A stretch of 64,000 nucleotides of DNA from Arthrobacter sp. efr-133-TYG-118 (GTDB lineage Bacteria > Actinomycetota > Actinomycetes > Actinomycetales > Micrococcaceae), in NCBI RefSeq assembly GCF_030209755.1, contig NZ_JARVRH010000004.1, forward strand, positions 124,001 to 188,000, read 5' to 3'. Below the pieces are notes generated by a model that was not told the DNA's origin, did not search any database, and saw only the letters and a program-made list of their open reading frames with translations. A program made the position numbers and the translations under genes. Positions 63,993 to 64,000 of the stretch are shown here, in pieces. The first letter of the stretch is position 1, and every line of letters starts with the position of its first letter.

Positions 63993-64000
63993 CGGTTCTC

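Overview
The window is a gene-dense, high-GC chromosomal segment. It has short intergenic gaps, frequent GTG starts, about 13 genes with a -10 box placed 6-7 nt before the start codon, WhiB, mycothiol conjugate amidase (Mca) and several Actinobacteria-restricted DUF families. Gene content, codon usage and the repeat types point to an Arthrobacter-like member of the Micrococcaceae. I see no prophage, integrase, transposase, plasmid gene or CRISPR array.

Layout. (1) 1-7.7 kb: the end of a probable RDD-family protein, two tandem L,D-transpeptidases, ahcY, a Trm112-like protein, DUF3499, a degenerate zincin-like protein and DUF5719. (2) 7.65-13.2 kb: a very large GT2/membrane fusion whose start is non-canonical, a WhiB2-like regulator, a TIGR03089-like protein and a GtrA-family protein. 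(3) 13.3-17.4 kb: purK-purE-manA-femAB. (4) 17.4-18.5 kb: an AbiEi/DUF559-like gene bracketed by two 61-bp palindromes. (5) 18.5-25.1 kb: glpX, DUF4245, beta-carbonic anhydrase, fumC, and a TetR-MFS efflux operon with a clear operator. (6) 25.1-28.5 kb: small or orphan genes (membrane peptide, NUDIX, prepilin peptidase, hypothetical, GNAT) among palindromic and tandem repeats. (7) 28.6-36.7 kb: PIN-PhoH2, a short-chain cis-prenyltransferase, hemolysin III, a thioredoxin-domain YyaL-like protein, mca, DUF4307 and greA. (8) 36.8-44.7 kb: rhomboid protease, threonine ammonia-lyase, AI-2E exporter, aldose epimerase, galT-galK, thiolase. (9) 44.7-51.2 kb: a Bax-inhibitor-like protein, a complete branched-chain amino-acid ABC importer operon and a tRNA with a UAA anticodon. 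(10) 51.2-64 kb: ACT-GNAT fusion, NDH-2, subtilase, Ppx/GppA, DUF501, DivIC/FtsB-like protein, enolase, MazG, adenosine deaminase, two DedA proteins and thymidine phosphorylase.

Much of the order matches conserved actinobacterial neighbourhoods known from Mycobacterium tuberculosis: Rv3248c to Rv3277 (sahH, DUF3499, zincin, whiB2, purE/K, GtrA), Rv1080c to Rv1100 (greA, mca, Z-prenyltransferase, phoH2, fum, glpX) and Rv1021 to Rv1026 (mazG, eno, divIC, DUF501, ppx). The window is therefore mostly core genome. Themes are cell envelope (L,D-transpeptidases, FemAB, GT2, GtrA, prenyltransferase), central carbon and purine metabolism, and nucleoside salvage.

The points most worth following are: a GT2 gene that appears to start with CTG in a CTGA stop/start overlap with whiB; the palindrome-bracketed nuclease-like gene; an inverted-repeat-bracketed GNAT gene; a short-variable-loop tRNA with a UAA anticodon; a possible leader peptide upstream of phoH2; and an ACT-GNAT fusion.
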